Assembly (NCBI GenBank): GCA_003567655.1
Contig: PWZA01000209.1
Location: 1-40,684, forward strand
Reading direction: 5' to 3'
Source: Dehalococcoidia bacterium
GTDB taxonomy: Bacteria; Chloroflexota; Dehalococcoidia; GIF9; AB-539-J10
Length of the DNA stretch: 40,684 nt
The notes under the pieces were generated by a model. It was not told the origin of the DNA, made no database searches, and saw only the letters and a list, made by a program, of their open reading frames with translations. Made by a program: the position numbers and the translations under genes. The stretch's first letter is position 1. Each line of letters starts with the position of its first letter. Positions 26,265 through 36,592 of the stretch are shown here, piece after piece.

Positions 26265-28694
26265 ATGCAGTTTGTGAAGTGGTTCGAAGACATCGGTTCA
26301 AAGGACGTGGCTTTGGTCGGTGGCAAGAACGCGTCTCTTGGCGAGATGATCGGTAACCTGAGCGCAAAAGGAGTAAACGTCCCCACTGGATTTGCCGTTA
26401 CCGCTGAAGCATACCGGTATTTGGTTGAAGAGGCCGGGATAGGAGAGAGGATCAAGGAGACCCTGGCAGATCTTGACACGCGGGATATGAAGGGCCTGGC
26501 CAAGAAGGGTTCCCGGGTGAGAAGGTTGATAAGAAATGCATGCTGCCCTCCAGACCTGGAAGATGAGATAAGAGAAGCTTATCGGGAGATGGAGAGGAGA
26601 TACGGCAAAGATGTTGATGTTGCCGTACGGAGCAGTGCCACTGCTGAGGATTTGCCGACGGCTTCTTTTGCCGGGCAACAGATGACCTATCTGAACGTGC
26701 AGGGCGAAGACGATCTCATAAGCAAGGTTATGAAGTGCTTCGCATCCTTGTTCACGAACCGGGCAATCTCTTACCGCGTGGATAAGGGGTTTGACCATCT
26801 GAGCGTGTACCTCTCGGTGGGGGTGCAGAAGATGGTTCGCTCGGACCTGGCGAGTTCAGGCGTCATCTTCTCCATAGACACCGAGTCGGGCTTCAGTGAT
26901 GTGATCTACATCACGGCCGTCTACGGCCTGGGAGAGAGCCTGGTGCAGGGGTCCGTGAGTCCTGATCAGTTCTATGTCTTCAAGCCGACGCTGAAAAAAG
27001 GGTTCAGCTCCATTGTAGAGAAGAGGCTGGGGTCGAAGGAAGAAAAGCTGGTATATAAGGGATACGGAGCGGGCATCAGCGAACGGAAGGTCAAGGTTGA
27101 GGATCGGAAGAGGTTTGCATTGAGTGACGATGAGGTTCTAACTCTGGCCAAGTGGACCTGCATTATTGAGGAACACTACGGGCTTCCGATGGACATCGAA
27201 TGGGCGAAGGACGGGTTGAGTGGGGAGTTGCTCGTTGTTCAAGCGAGGCCTGAGACGGTGCATTCGCAGAGGAACTCATCTCTGCTCACTACCTATGTGC
27301 TGGAAGGAAAGGGAAAACTGCTCTTAACAGGCGAAGCTGTGGGCACAAGGATAGGAAAGGGCGAGGTGAGTGTCATAGAAGCTAGCGATGAGATCCACCG
27401 CTTCAAAAAGGGTCAGGTCCTGGTCACCGATATGACCGATCCCGACTGGGAGCCCATCATGAAGATTGCCGGTGCCATAGTCACAAACAAGGGTGGCAGG
27501 ACATGCCATGCCGCTATTGTCAGCCGAGAACTGGGGGTGCCGTGCGTTATAAGTACCGTCAAGGGGACCGAGGTCTTGAAGGATGGGAGGCACATTACCG
27601 TGGATTGCTCACAGGGCCAGGGGAGGATCTATGAAGGGGATCTCAAGTACAGAATAGACGAGGTAGAGGTGAGCAAGCTTCCCAGGCCTGAGACAAAGAT
27701 CATGATGAACCTCGGTATTCCGGACGGGGCGTTTATTCAAGGCCAGATTCCCAACGACGGCGTTGGTCTGGCGAGGGAGGAGTTCATCATCAACTCCTAC
27801 ATCGGCATACACCCCATGGCGCTCATAGATTATAGTAAGTTGAAAAAGGCAGCCCGGGAGGATGGCAGGTTGAAGGGGGTTATCGAGGAGATTGACCAGA
27901 GGAGCATCGGGTACAGGGACAAGAAGCGGTTCTTCATCGATAACCTGGCAATGGGGATAGCCAAGATAGCGGCCGGCTTCTACCCCAATGAGGTTATCGT
28001 CCGGTTTTCTGATTTCAGGACGAACGAGTACGCCAACTTGATCGGGGGGCACCTCTATGAGCCGGTAGAAAGGAACCCGATGATAGGCTGGAGAGGGGCT
28101 TCCCGCTATTATGACAAGAAGTTCAAGCCTGCCTTTGGTCTGGAATGCCAGGCCATAAAGAAGATAAGGGATGAGATGGGATTGACCAATGTGAATGTGA
28201 TGGTTCCGTTCTGCCGCACTCCGGAGGAGGGAAGAAAGGTAATCAAGGCAATGGAAGAGTTCGGGCTGAAACAGGGAGGAAACGGACTGGAGGTGTATGT
28301 GATGTGTGAGATACCATCGAATGTTGTGCTGGCGGAGGAGTTTGCCGATGTCTTTGATGGATTCAGTATAGGGTCGAACGATCTGACGCAACTGACCCTT
28401 GGCTTGGACAGGGACTCAGAACTCGTTGCCGACCTATTCGATGAGAGAAATGAGGCAGTGAAAAGGCTGATAAAGCAAGTTATTGATGCGGCGCATAGTC
28501 ACAATCCGCGAAGGAAGATAGGAATATGCGGTCAGGCACCAAGTGATTTCCCTGAGTTCGCCGACTACTTAGTTGAATGCGGCATCGATTCAGTGTCCTT
28601 GAACCCGGACGTCATGCTGTCGACCAGGCTGAGTATCGCAAAGGCGGAGAAGAAGGCAAAATCAAGAACAAGGCGAGAACGTGTGAAGGCATGA
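26265..28694 (+). CDS. ppsA: Phosphoenolpyruvate synthase (pyruvate, water dikinase)
   Basis: 809 aa; 'VALVGGKNASLGEMIGNL', 'TNKGGRTCHAAIVSRELGVPCVI' (swivelling His), 'SIGSNDLTQLTLGLDRDS', 'IGICGQAPSD'. Confidence 0.96.
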   Translation: MQFVKWFEDIGSKDVALVGGKNASLGEMIGNLSAKGVNVPTGFAVTAEAYRYLVEEAGIGERIKETLADLDTRDMKGLAKKGSRVRRLIRNACCPPDLEDEIREAYREMERRYGKDVDVAVRSSATAEDLPTASFAGQQMTYLNVQGEDDLISKVMKCFASLFTNRAISYRVDKGFDHLSVYLSVGVQKMVRSDLASSGVIFSIDTESGFSDVIYITAVYGLGESLVQGSVSPDQFYVFKPTLKKGFSSIVEKRLGSKEEKLVYKGYGAGISERKVKVEDRKRFALSDDEVLTLAKWTCIIEEHYGLPMDIEWAKDGLSGELLVVQARPETVHSQRNSSLLTTYVLEGKGKLLLTGEAVGTRIGKGEVSVIEASDEIHRFKKGQVLVTDMTDPDWEPIMKIAGAIVTNKGGRTCHAAIVSRELGVPCVISTVKGTEVLKDGRHITVDCSQGQGRIYEGDLKYRIDEVEVSKLPRPETKIMMNLGIPDGAFIQGQIPNDGVGLAREEFIINSYIGIHPMALIDYSKLKKAAREDGRLKGVIEEIDQRSIGYRDKKRFFIDNLAMGIAKIAAGFYPNEVIVRFSDFRTNEYANLIGGHLYEPVERNPMIGWRGASRYYDKKFKPAFGLECQAIKKIRDEMGLTNVNVMVPFCRTPEEGRKVIKAMEEFGLKQGGNGLEVYVMCEIPSNVVLAEEFADVFDGFSIGSNDLTQLTLGLDRDSELVADLFDERNEAVKRLIKQVIDAAHSHNPRRKIGICGQAPSDFPEFADYLVECGIDSVSLNPDVMLSTRLSIAKAEKKAKSRTRRERVKA

Positions 28695-28752
28695 TATCAT
28701 CTCGGGGAAAGGCCGAGCATTCACTCTGACGTGTTATGATTACAGTGATTCG

Positions 28753-29790
28753 ATGGGTGATAGAGTCCGCTCGCGTGAAAACACAGAGAAGAAGGAAGAC
28801 GCTCTTTCTCAATACGCCGCCAAGAGTAGACTAACTCGCGGACGGCAGAAGCGGGAAGATCCGTGCCCCATCCGAACCGACTTTCAGCGTGATCGTGACC
28901 GCATCATCCACAGCAAGGCATTCCGTCGGCTGAAGCACAAGACGCAGGTTTTTATCGCTCCTCTGGGTGACCATTATGTGACGAGGCTGACTCATACGCT
29001 GGAGGTGGCACAGATAGCCAGGACAATAGCCCGTGCTCTGGACCTCAACGAAGATCTTACTGAGGCTATTGCACTGGGGCACGATCTGGGGCACACGCCT
29101 TTCGGCCATATGGGCGAAGAGGTTCTCAATCAACTGTATGAGGCCGGCTTCCGGCATAACGAACAGAGCCTGAGGGGGGTGGATAAACTGGAGAAGGACG
29201 GGCGGGGGCTGAATCTTACATGGGAAGTGAGAGATGGGATTGTTAACCACTCCAAAGGAAGTGCTGAGATATTGGGAGAGGGGTGGGGGGATGCCAACAC
29301 CCTGGAAGGCCAAATATGCAAGATAGCGGATATTGTGGCCTATATTAATCACGACGTGGAGGACGCGATAAGGGCCGGAGTCATATCTCACTGCGATCTG
29401 CCGGGTGAGGTGATCGCAACCCTGGGGCACACACATTCTGAGCGGATAGACGCTCTGGTTTGTGATATCATACACCACTCGTGGCCGATTGGAGGCAATG
29501 GCGGTTCAGTCAGGCCGGTTTTAGGTATGAGCGCGGCCGTCCTCGGAGCAGCGAACACACTTCGACAGTTTCTATTCGATAGAGTTTATAATCCCAGTCT
29601 GGCAGGAGTAGAAGTGGCAAGGGCTGAAGAAGCATTGCGCCTGTTGTACGCCCATTTTCTCCAGTATGAGGATGGTTTACCGCCGGAACTGGTCTCTTTG
29701 CCGGATGATGTGGGGCGAAAGGTTGTTGACTACATTGCAGGCATGACGGATCAATTTGCGCTAAGATTAGCTGAAGAGATATCGAGATGA
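28753..29790 (+). CDS. dgt: dGTP triphosphohydrolase-like HD-domain protein
   Basis: 'CPIRTDFQRDRDRIIHSKAFRRLKHKTQVF', HD 'RLTHTLEVAQIARTIARALDLNEDLTEAIALGHDLGHTPFGHMGE'. Confidence 0.93.
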   Translation: MGDRVRSRENTEKKEDALSQYAAKSRLTRGRQKREDPCPIRTDFQRDRDRIIHSKAFRRLKHKTQVFIAPLGDHYVTRLTHTLEVAQIARTIARALDLNEDLTEAIALGHDLGHTPFGHMGEEVLNQLYEAGFRHNEQSLRGVDKLEKDGRGLNLTWEVRDGIVNHSKGSAEILGEGWGDANTLEGQICKIADIVAYINHDVEDAIRAGVISHCDLPGEVIATLGHTHSERIDALVCDIIHHSWPIGGNGGSVRPVLGMSAAVLGAANTLRQFLFDRVYNPSLAGVEVARAEEALRLLYAHFLQYEDGLPPELVSLPDDVGRKVVDYIAGMTDQFALRLAEEISR

Positions 29791-31592
29791 GTGTTATCAG
29801 CGAGGTGAAGCAACGGGTTGACATAAGGGAGCTTGTCTCTGAGTATGCTACCCTGGAAAAAGCGGGACGCAACCTCAAGGGGCTGTGTCCCTTCCATACT
29901 GAGAAACACCCTTCTTTCTTCGTCTTCCCCGAGCAGCAGACCTGGCATTGCTTCGGTGCCTGCGGCTCTGGCGGCGATGTGTTCTCATTTGTTATGAGAA
30001 AGGAGGGCGTCGATTTCGGCCAGGCTCTTCGCCTTCTGGCTCAGAGGGCAGGCATATCCTTGGGTCCCTATGAGAAGGTAGACAAGGCTGCGGAGGATGC
30101 GAAGGAGCGATTGTTCCAGATCAATGAGGCGGCTGCTGAGTATTATCACCACGTGCTTGTCAATGCCAGGGCGGGAGAAGCTGCCAGGAGCTATCTGGCG
30201 GGAAGAAAGCTCACTCCGGAGACCATCAAGGAGTTCCGCCTCGGTTTTGGCCCTGATGCCTGGGATACTGTTAAGAACTATCTGCTGGGCAGAGGCTATG
30301 AAGAGAGAGCGATTCTGGAGGTCGGCCTGATAATCGAAAGGGAGGACGGAGGTAGCTACGATCGATTTCGCAATCGGCTGGTTTTTCCTATATGTGATGC
30401 AAAAGGGCGCATCACAGGTTTCGGGGCTAGAGCTCTAGACGACTCGTTGCCCAAGTATGTTAACTCGCCCCAAACTCAGGTTTTCGATAAGAGCGGAAGC
30501 CTGTACGGCATTGACAAGGCCAGGTCCGCAATCAGGAAGCAGAACAGGGCCATCGTTGTTGAAGGATATACAGACGTCCTCACTGCGTCCCAACACGGCT
30601 GGAAGAACGTGGTCGGATCCATGGGCACCTCATTGACCGATAAGCAGGTGGATGCGATCAAAGAACTGACCGGCAACATAACACTGGCGCTCGATGCTGA
30701 TCTTGCCGGAGAGGAGGCGACGCTCCGCGGCAAAGCGATATTGGCTCACTCAAATACGGAGGCAGAAGTCATCCTGTTGCCACCGGGCAAGGATCCAGAC
30801 GAGTTGATAAGAGAGGACGTTGCTCTCTGGCAGAAGCTGGCGGAACAAGCCATGCCCATTATGGACTTCGCCTTTCAGTCCGTGATCAGTAGAATCGATA
30901 TCAAAAAGGCGAGGGATAAGTCGCTAGCAGTACAGAAGCTCCTGCCCTCTATTCGTGAGTTAAGAGACCCTGTACAGAAAGCACATTATCTGCATAAGCT
31001 ATCACGCGAATTGAGAATCGACGAGGCCGCCATAAGAGCGGCGTTAATGGAGAGAAGAAGTGTGACCACAGGTTCGAGGCCCGGCAAGCCCGCGGAGCAA
31101 GTCCGTCCTGCCCGCGAAGCGGGCTCCAGTCGAATCGAAGAGCACTGCCTGGCACTCCTTCTGCAGTATCCGGAGCTTCGTTCCTCAGCCGGAGAGTTGT
31201 CATTGGAACACTTCGAATGCACTGAGAACCGTGAGATCTTTGCCGGATGGCAGGGGTCTTCCAACATATCCGACCTCGAATCCGAGCTCGATGCCAGCTT
31301 GAGGGAGCATCTCCTCCGTTTGGTCGGCAAGGTCTTCCTCCCTGGAATAGGGGAAAGCGAGGTGATTCGTCGAGCTGATCTGGAGTACTGCATTCTGCGT
31401 CTCATGGAGAGGTTGTCGCGGAGACTGGAGGCTAATAAGGAAGCTATATTGGAGGCGGAACGAGAGAAGGGTGGTATAAGCTCAGAGCTAATCAAACTGG
31501 AGGAGCAGGGAATAGGTTCCGGACAGCAACTCCAGGAGGTCTTTGCAAAAAAGGGGAGAAAAGAGTGGATGCAATCAAAAAAGAGGACATAA
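29787..31592 (+). CDS. dnaG: DNA primase DnaG
   Basis: Zn motif '[31 protein letters not shown]', TOPRIM '[30 protein letters not shown]', '[12 protein letters not shown]'. Confidence 0.96.
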   Translation: MSVISEVKQRVDIRELVSEYATLEKAGRNLKGLCPFHTEKHPSFFVFPEQQTWHCFGACGSGGDVFSFVMRKEGVDFGQALRLLAQRAGISLGPYEKVDKAAEDAKERLFQINEAAAEYYHHVLVNARAGEAARSYLAGRKLTPETIKEFRLGFGPDAWDTVKNYLLGRGYEERAILEVGLIIEREDGGSYDRFRNRLVFPICDAKGRITGFGARALDDSLPKYVNSPQTQVFDKSGSLYGIDKARSAIRKQNRAIVVEGYTDVLTASQHGWKNVVGSMGTSLTDKQVDAIKELTGNITLALDADLAGEEATLRGKAILAHSNTEAEVILLPPGKDPDELIREDVALWQKLAEQAMPIMDFAFQSVISRIDIKKARDKSLAVQKLLPSIRELRDPVQKAHYLHKLSRELRIDEAAIRAALMERRSVTTGSRPGKPAEQVRPAREAGSSRIEEHCLALLLQYPELRSSAGELSLEHFECTENREIFAGWQGSSNISDLESELDASLREHLLRLVGKVFLPGIGESEVIRRADLEYCILRLMERLSRRLEANKEAILEAEREKGGISSELIKLEEQGIGSGQQLQEVFAKKGRKEWMQSKKRT

Positions 31593-33055
31593 ACGCGGAC
31601 GGTGAGGAAGCGTTGGCTGAAAGCGTCCTTGGCGATGAGGGTGAAGCCGAGTCCGAATCTGAAGACTCCGGTGCATTGAGCGAGGAGGTTGAAGAGAAGG
31701 ATGGAATAGAAGCGCTGTTTCCGCAGGATACCGAAGAGGCAAAGCCGGCGGCGCCGCTAGGAGAGTTCGAGGTTACAGATGACTCCGCACGTATGTATCT
31801 GCAGGAGATCGGCAGGGTGCCTCTTCTCAATGCTCATGAAGAGAAGTTGCTATGCCAGAGAATAGAGATGGGCCGATACCTCGATAAGATCGAAGAGGCT
31901 CATTTCAAAAAACACAAGAGATACCCGACGTCGGTTGAGACGGCGATTCAGATACTATCTCAGTTGTCCGGAGCTTATCCGGTCGCTCATATCGTTGCAC
32001 ACTATGCCGGCATCGATGAACACGCGAACGTGGCAGATATGATCAGGGATGCCGGGTTTCGTTCTGCCATCGACGATGTCATTGATTCATCTCTGGTAGA
32101 TGAGATTTCGAGAGCGGTAGACGGAGGATCCTCTACCGCCGAGCAGAACATGGTGGACCTGTCCGTAAGCAGTCGGCTCCTGCCTCCGCCGCTGGCAGAA
32201 CTCCTGGCCAGAGATAGCGTGTCATGGCAGGGATTAGAAACGGTCATCAATGATCATGACTTCCTGTCTCAGCTCGACTCTCGTGGCAGCGAGTTCAGGG
32301 CTTACTTCGAACAGGTGAAGAGGGAAGCGAAAGGATCGGAGAGGCATCTCACCGAGGCAAATCTGCGCCTGGTTGTCAGCATAGCTAAGAAATACATCGG
32401 CCACGGCATGTCACTCCTTGAGCTAATCCAGGAGGGGAACATCGGGCTTATACGGGCCGTAGACAAGTTTCAGTATAGAAAGGGCTATAAGTTCAGTACC
32501 TATGCCACCTGGTGGATCAGGCAGGGCATCAGCCGATCTATAGCTGATCAGTCTCGCACGATTCGCATTCCGGTGCACATGGTAGAAACGATAAACAAAC
32601 TGCTGCGCGCTACACGGCAGTTGATCCAGGAACTCGGCCGCGAGCCGAGCTACGAGGAGATCGGCAATCGCCTGAACATACCTCCAGAGAAGGTGGAGGG
32701 AGTCATGGCTTTGTTCTTCCGCGAACCCATATCGCTGGATACACCCATCGGCGAAGATGCTGATAGCAGGTTGGGAGACTTTGTTGAGGATCACGCCAGC
32801 ATAGCACCCACTGAAGCTACTTCACGGCAGTTGCTGAAGGAACAGATAGATAGAGTTCTCAATGAGCTGACCGATCGTGAGAAGAAGGTGCTGCAGCTAA
32901 GATTCGGTCTCAAGGACGGGCATACCCGAACCCTGGAAGAGGTAGGTAGAGAATTCAATGTGACTCGAGAGAGAATTCGGCAGATCGAAGGCAAGGCTCT
33001 TCGTAAGCTGCGTCATCCCACCCGCAGTCGAAAACTCAAAGGCTATCTGGACTGA
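31565..33055 (+). CDS. rpoD: Primary sigma factor RpoD/SigA with a long insertion between regions 1.2 and 2
   Basis: '[17 protein letters not shown]', '[61 protein letters not shown]', '[17 protein letters not shown]'. GTG start overlaps dnaG by 28 nt. Confidence 0.95.
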   Translation: MDAIKKEDINADGEEALAESVLGDEGEAESESEDSGALSEEVEEKDGIEALFPQDTEEAKPAAPLGEFEVTDDSARMYLQEIGRVPLLNAHEEKLLCQRIEMGRYLDKIEEAHFKKHKRYPTSVETAIQILSQLSGAYPVAHIVAHYAGIDEHANVADMIRDAGFRSAIDDVIDSSLVDEISRAVDGGSSTAEQNMVDLSVSSRLLPPPLAELLARDSVSWQGLETVINDHDFLSQLDSRGSEFRAYFEQVKREAKGSERHLTEANLRLVVSIAKKYIGHGMSLLELIQEGNIGLIRAVDKFQYRKGYKFSTYATWWIRQGISRSIADQSRTIRIPVHMVETINKLLRATRQLIQELGREPSYEEIGNRLNIPPEKVEGVMALFFREPISLDTPIGEDADSRLGDFVEDHASIAPTEATSRQLLKEQIDRVLNELTDREKKVLQLRFGLKDGHTRTLEEVGREFNVTRERIRQIEGKALRKLRHPTRSRKLKGYLD

Positions 33056-33057
33056 TC

Positions 33058-34398
33058 TCACCTCAGGGGCATGTCCAGCATATCACCTATGTTCTTTGGC
33101 ATTTTGCCTCGCGTCAGTGACTTTGTCAGCTTCTGCATCTGGCGAAACTGGTTGAGAAGCTGGTTCACATCTTTGGGTGTGGTGCCGCTACCGCGGGCGA
33201 TGCGGCTCCTTCTCTTGCCATCAACAATGGCCGGATTGCGCCTTTCCTCCTGAGTCATAGAAAGGATCATAGCCTCAAGCTTCTTCAAATGCTGCTCGCC
33301 ATCGACATCGGGTAGATGAGAGGCGAACTTGGAGAAGCCGGGTATCATCTCAACCAGCCGTCCCAATGACCCCATCTTGTGAATTTGACGCATCTGCCCG
33401 AGGAGGTCCTCAAGGTCAAAGTCCCCGCCCCGCATCTTATCTTCCAGTTTCTTAACCTGTTGTTGGTCAAAGGTCGACTCGGCTCGTTCAATGAAGGTGA
33501 GCATATCTCCCATGCCCAGGATTCGGGACGCAAGACGATCGGGATGAAATGGTTCCAGGGCATCCATCTTCTCGCCAGTGCCCAGGTATTTTATGGGAAC
33601 TCCTGTGACGGATCTGATAGAGAGGGCTGCTCCGCCCCGGGCATCTCCGTCCATCTTGGTCAGGATCAGGCCTGTTAGCCCGATCCGGTCGTGGAAGTCC
33701 TGAGCCACCCGCACTGCATCCTGCCCGATCATGGCGTCCACCGCAAGCAATACCTCTGAAGGCTTTGTTAAGGCTCTGATTTCCTCCAGTTCCTTCATCA
33801 TAGAGTCGTCAACATGGAGGCGCCCCTGAGTATCCACTATAACCCAGCTTGATCCCCGTTCCCTGGCCTGGCTCAAGGCATGCTGGCAGATCACCGGTGC
33901 AGGTACGCTGGCGTCTTCACTATGTACGGGAATCTGGTTTTGCTCACCCAATGACTTGAGTTGTTCTATGGCAGCCGGTCGTCGGGTGTCAGCGGCCACT
34001 AGTAACGGACGTTGCCCGCGCTGTTTAAGCTGAGCCGCGAGTTTTACAGCCGTGGTGGTCTTGCCGGAGCCCTGCAGTCCCACAAGCAGAATGACCGCGG
34101 GCGAGTCGCCGGGCGAAGACAACTGCCCTGGCTCTCCCCCCAGTATGGCGATCAACTCTTCATTGACGATCTTGACGATCTGCTGGGCGGGTGTCAGGCT
34201 GCGCAGGACTTCAGCGCCGACAGCGCGTTCCCTAACTCTGGAGACGAACTCCTTGACTACCTTGAAATTGACATCTGCTTCCAGAAGTGCCATACGCACC
34301 TGGCGCAGGGCATCGTCGATGTCTCCTTCGCTAAGCTTGCCTCTTCTGCCAAGCTTATCGAATATACCGGTTAACTTATGGGTCAGAGCTTCCAGCAT
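33058..34398 (-). CDS. ffh: Signal recognition particle protein Ffh/SRP54
   Basis: 'VILLVGLQGSGKTTTAVKLAAQLK', 'VAADTRRPAAIEQL', 'VIVDTQGRL', 'LTKMDGDARGGAALS', Met-rich M domain. Confidence 0.96.
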   Translation of the reverse strand: MLEALTHKLTGIFDKLGRRGKLSEGDIDDALRQVRMALLEADVNFKVVKEFVSRVRERAVGAEVLRSLTPAQQIVKIVNEELIAILGGEPGQLSSPGDSPAVILLVGLQGSGKTTTAVKLAAQLKQRGQRPLLVAADTRRPAAIEQLKSLGEQNQIPVHSEDASVPAPVICQHALSQARERGSSWVIVDTQGRLHVDDSMMKELEEIRALTKPSEVLLAVDAMIGQDAVRVAQDFHDRIGLTGLILTKMDGDARGGAALSIRSVTGVPIKYLGTGEKMDALEPFHPDRLASRILGMGDMLTFIERAESTFDQQQVKKLEDKMRGGDFDLEDLLGQMRQIHKMGSLGRLVEMIPGFSKFASHLPDVDGEQHLKKLEAMILSMTQEERRNPAIVDGKRRSRIARGSGTTPKDVNQLLNQFRQMQKLTKSLTRGKMPKNIGDMLDMPLR

Positions 34399-34412
34399 AT
34401 TGGCTCCAACGT

Positions 34413-34442
34413 ATTTTATTCTGAGCTAAATGCCGTAGTCAA
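34413..34442 (-). promoter_or_regulatory. Candidate ffh promoter TTGACT-N18-TAAAAT
   Basis: Minus strand TTGACT (34442-34437), 18-nt spacer, TAAAAT (34418-34413). Confidence 0.4.
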
Positions 34443-34526
34443 ATGCTTTTGACCCATTTGCAGTACTCCCGTGAAAGCGAAGATGCTGTTGCACTGAACG
34501 GAGATTCAGAATACTATATAGGCGCA

Positions 34527-35012
34527 ATGGAGCACCTCTGGGCACCGTGGCGGATAGAGTATCTAAAAAGAGCCCCCGAGAGCGACTGTTTCCTGTGTTA
34601 TAATCCGGCGCAGAACGAAGACGAGGCGAATCTCATTCTCCACCGCGGTCAGTACAACTTCGTGATCCTGAACGCCTTTCCCTATAATCCGGGGCATCTG
34701 ATGGTCGCCCCATATCGCCATACTGCAAACTTGCACGACCTGGGGGATGAAGAGGCAAGCGAACACTTTAGCATCTTGAAGATGTGTCTTGAGCTTCTGA
34801 AGGAGGTAATGGCACCGACCGGCTTCAACATCGGTCTGAACTTGGGTAGGGTGGCCGGAGCGGGGATCGCCGAACACCTCCATACTCATATAGTGCCGCG
34901 CTGGAGTGGAGACACCAATTTCATGCCTGTGGTCTCCGATACCAAGGTCATGCCCGAGGCCTTGTCTGCCACATGCCGCAAGTTAAGAGAGAAGCTGAGG
35001 CAGAGTTCGTAG
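34527..35012 (+). CDS. HIT-family nucleotide hydrolase/phosphorylase (Ap4A phosphorylase-like)
   Basis: 'MEHLWAPWRIEYLK...CFLC', 'NPGHLMVAPYRHTANLHDL', HIT motif 'GIAEHLHTHIVPRW'. Start at 34527. Confidence 0.94.
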   Translation: MEHLWAPWRIEYLKRAPESDCFLCYNPAQNEDEANLILHRGQYNFVILNAFPYNPGHLMVAPYRHTANLHDLGDEEASEHFSILKMCLELLKEVMAPTGFNIGLNLGRVAGAGIAEHLHTHIVPRWSGDTNFMPVVSDTKVMPEALSATCRKLREKLRQSS

Positions 35013-35164
35013 TTCTCCGAAGGGCATCTTAGGATCCGTCGGCCGTCGTCACCACGATCTCCTGTCTGTGGTTTTGATAGGCGTTTCCGCCGGAGTAGCA
35101 GTTTTGACTATCAAGTTGTCTCAGTTCGTGGTCGGATAGCCGTCGGGCTTCTGCTGTTGCCGGA

Positions 35165-36592
35165 CTAGCCCTTCCAGAGCCGGGGAGAAAACATCATGAA
35201 GACTGCGAAGAACTCCAGTCGTCCCAGCCACATGCAGACAATCAGGATCACCTTGGCTGCATCGGGGAGCCAGGCATAGTTCAAAGCTGGACCCACCCCG
35301 CCTAACCCCGGACCGACGTTCCCTAGAGTAGCCGCCGTAGCGGAAAATGCTGTCTCCATATCAAGCCCGAGGAATCCGAGAGCTATTGAGGCTACGATAG
35401 CAATCAGAATATATAGAAACACGAATGAGATTATGTCCCGGATAATCCCTTCCGAGAGCGGTTTATGGCTGAGCTTCAGGGGCACCACAGCCTTGGGCGA
35501 GACGGCCTTTCTCATCATCCCGCGGGTGTGCTTAATCAGGGTCAGGGCCCGTACTACCTTCATTCCCCCTCCCGTGGAGCCGCCGCACGCGCCCACAAAC
35601 ATCAAGGCCAGGAGTAGCATTCTGGCTCCTGAACTCCACCGGTCGAAATCGCTGGTGACGAAGCCCGTAGTGGTCATAATCGATATCGCCTGGAAGATTG
35701 ACTCCCTATATGCACCGAATCCCTGAGCCAGTATGAGCAGAGAGATAGCGATGCCCAGGATGACAAGGTAGAGCCTGAATTCCTCGCCTTTGATAGCGCT
35801 GAAGCGCCTTTGCAGGATTTGGTAGTGAATGGTAAATCTTACACCCGCCAGAAACATGAAGGCCATGACTATGTACTCGGCCGTGGCATTACCGTAAGCT
35901 CCGATGCTCGCTGTCGTGGGTGTGAATCCGCCGGTAGGCATAGTGGAGAAAGCAATGCAAACCGAATCAAAGATCGGGAGCCTGGCCAGGAAATACAGGA
36001 ATAAGATCTGGGCAGCGGTAAACCCGATATAGATGGACCAGAGGACGCGAGCTGTGGTCCTGAATCTGGGGCGCAGCTTCTCAGGTAGGGGATCGGGGAA
36101 CTCCCGATCGAATAGCTGAGAGCCGCCTACTCCCAGTTGTGGCAATATGGCAATAAAGAGAGCAATGACTCCCATGCCGCCCAGCCATTGCGTTAGGCTG
36201 CGCCACAGGAGAGCGCTTCTGGGCAATTCCTCCACCGCAGGTAGTATGGTAGCCCCGGTGGTAGTGAAGCCGGACATGGCCTCAAAGAAGCCGTTTATGA
36301 AACCCAGTCCAACCGGGGGGAATAAGAATGGCAGCGTGCCGAAGAGCGGAATAAGCAGCCATGTGAGAGCAACTATGACGAAACCATCCGCCCTCTCCAT
36401 CACTCTGGCCGTTCTGAAAGCAAACTCAAGGATCAGCCCGATTGCCAGAGTGAACAGGGAAGCATACAGGTAGACGCGCCAGTCCTCGTTATAGTAGACG
36501 GCAGCTGCCAGAGGAACGATGTAGGCCAGGGCGAAGAATCTAAGGAATATCCCCAGGATATGAAGGGCTAGCGTTACCCTTTGGCGAACCAT
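35165..36592 (-). CDS. trkH: Potassium uptake membrane subunit TrkH/KtrB family
   Basis: 475 aa; 'EAMSGFTTTGATIL', 'WRSLTQWLGGMGVIALFIAILP', 'MTTTGFVTSDFDRW', 'GACGGSTGGGMKVVR'. Confidence 0.95.
   Translation of the reverse strand: MVRQRVTLALHILGIFLRFFALAYIVPLAAAVYYNEDWRVYLYASLFTLAIGLILEFAFRTARVMERADGFVIVALTWLLIPLFGTLPFLFPPVGLGFINGFFEAMSGFTTTGATILPAVEELPRSALLWRSLTQWLGGMGVIALFIAILPQLGVGGSQLFDREFPDPLPEKLRPRFRTTARVLWSIYIGFTAAQILFLYFLARLPIFDSVCIAFSTMPTGGFTPTTASIGAYGNATAEYIVMAFMFLAGVRFTIHYQILQRRFSAIKGEEFRLYLVILGIAISLLILAQGFGAYRESIFQAISIMTTTGFVTSDFDRWSSGARMLLLALMFVGACGGSTGGGMKVVRALTLIKHTRGMMRKAVSPKAVVPLKLSHKPLSEGIIRDIISFVFLYILIAIVASIALGFLGLDMETAFSATAATLGNVGPGLGGVGPALNYAWLPDAAKVILIVCMWLGRLEFFAVFMMFSPRLWKG

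Noticed and set aside
27609-28391. 260-aa minus-strand ORF
   Set aside because: Lies fully antisense inside ppsA, which has clear family motifs; a shadow ORF of biased codon usage.
28701-28717. CTCGG-ggaaagg-CCGAG hairpin after ppsA as a terminator
   Set aside because: The 5-bp stem is not followed by a T-tract, so intrinsic termination is not supported.
35013-35164. Unannotated open frames between the HIT gene and trkH
   Set aside because: More than one frame is open on each strand with no start codon/RBS pair; likely chance in GC-rich DNA.
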